Source: Alphaproteobacteria bacterium (lineage in GTDB: Bacteria > Pseudomonadota > Alphaproteobacteria > Rhizobiales > Hyphomicrobiaceae). Taken from it: 6,174 nucleotides of DNA. Location: positions 1 to 6,174 of the forward strand of contig VBAB01000128.1 of NCBI GenBank assembly GCA_005888525.1, written 5' to 3'. A program made the translations under genes and the position numbers. This document shows positions 5,660 through 6,174 of this stretch, piece after piece. Within the stretch, counting starts at the first letter, position 1; every line of letters begins with the position of its first letter. The notes beneath the pieces are model-generated. The model did not search any database. It was not told the DNA's origin and saw nothing but the letters and a program-made list of their open reading frames with translations.

Positions 5660-6174
5660 TCAGCGTTTGACGTAGCGGAGGATGGTGTCGACCACCTGGT
5701 TGCGGCGCGCGGCCAACGCTTTCGCCGACGCCATGTCGCGCTTGAAGATCGTGGAGAATGTGGCGCGATTGGCAATGTTGAAAAAACTGAGCGCGCTGAT
5801 CGACATGTGAAGGTCGACGGGGTCTACATCATGGCGGAACACCTCATCCCGCTGGCCCCGAGCCAACAGATTGCGCAACGTGTCGATGGCCGTCATGTTG
5901 AGCCGCTGTATTGCCTTTGAACGCGCCAGGTATGCGCCGTTGAGAATATTTTCGTTCATCACGAGGCGAACAAATTCCGGATGTGCGTTCTGGTAGTCGA
6001 AAGTAAAGACAATAAGGGTCTTGAGGGCATCCTCTGGCTTCATGGGCTTGAGGTCCAAAGTCGCCTCGACGGTCCGAATGCTGCGATATGCTGCTTCCAG
6101 CACGGCGATGTAGAGACCCTCCTTGCCGCCGAAATAGTAATAGATCATCCGCTTGCTGGTCTTGGTGCGGGCGG
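5660..6174 (-). CDS. TetR/AcrR-family transcriptional regulator (5' end off window)
   Basis: A likely ligand-responsive repressor of the downstream transport and catabolism operon. The frame stays open to the right edge: 170 residues are visible, with the stop at 5660-5662. Most of the N-terminal helix-turn-helix lies outside; full-length members are about 200-220 residues, so some 35-45 are missing. The first visible residues, TKTSKRMIYYYFGGKEGLY, are the end of the recognition helix and the start of helix 4, a hallmark of TetR DNA-binding domains. The ATG at 6146-6148 falls inside this helix and is not the true start. The rest (about 30-170) is an all-helical ligand-binding and dimerisation domain with segments such as HPEFVRLVMNEN (64-75) and a helical C-terminus ending RYVKR. 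The same orientation as dctP and the palindrome in the gap support local control. The inducer cannot be read from the sequence; shikimate, quinate, 3-dehydroshikimate or protocatechuate are candidates. Confidence 0.92.
   Translation of the reverse strand, partial: ARTKTSKRMIYYYFGGKEGLYIAVLEAAYRSIRTVEATLDLKPMKPEDALKTLIVFTFDYQNAHPEFVRLVMNENILNGAYLARSKAIQRLNMTAIDTLRNLLARGQRDEVFRHDVDPVDLHMSISALSFFNIANRATFSTIFKRDMASAKALAARRNQVVDTILRYVKR

Noticed and set aside
6146..6148. ATG as the start of the TetR gene
   Set aside because: It lies within the conserved recognition helix, and the frame continues open to the window edge with residues typical of the helix-turn-helix, so the real start is outside.

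Overview
The window is a single minus-strand gene cluster from a GC-rich bacterium. It looks like a complete module for taking up and breaking down shikimate or quinate. Gene content, a twin-arginine-type signal on the TRAP binding protein, and the overall protein style point to an alphaproteobacterium, most likely near Bradyrhizobium/Rhodopseudomonas. That taxonomic call is inference from style, not from a search.

Reading in the direction of transcription (right to left): a TetR-family regulator cut by the right edge (5660-6174); a 127-bp intergenic region with a promoter-like TTGACA and a perfect 6+6 inverted repeat lying across the spacer and -10 (5601-5627); three tripartite TRAP transporter genes, dctP (periplasmic binding protein, 4546-5532), dctQ (small membrane subunit, 3926-4444) and dctM (large permease, 2625-3923); a shikimate/quinate dehydrogenase of the AroE family (1735-2610); and a 3-dehydroshikimate dehydratase of the QuiC type fused to a 4-hydroxyphenylpyruvate-dioxygenase-like C-terminus (1-1711), cut by the left edge. 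Apart from a 101-bp gap between dctP and dctQ, the five metabolic genes are closely packed (2, 14 and 23 bp apart) and are probably one operon.

Proposed logic: DctPQM imports a hydroxylated cyclohexane(ene) carboxylate such as shikimate or quinate. The AroE-family enzyme oxidises shikimate to 3-dehydroshikimate (quinate would give 3-dehydroquinate and would also need a dehydroquinase, not seen here). QuiC dehydrates 3-dehydroshikimate to protocatechuate, which would enter the beta-ketoadipate pathway encoded elsewhere. The TetR protein probably represses the operon from the palindrome until a pathway compound releases it. No RNA genes, mobile elements, CRISPR arrays or plus-strand genes were found, and there is no gene-free stretch longer than 127 bp. 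I do not see a wholly new system. The points worth a second look are the operator architecture, the TRAP transporter in place of the better known MFS shikimate/quinate carriers, and the retained metal ligands in the unexplained C-terminal domain of QuiC.
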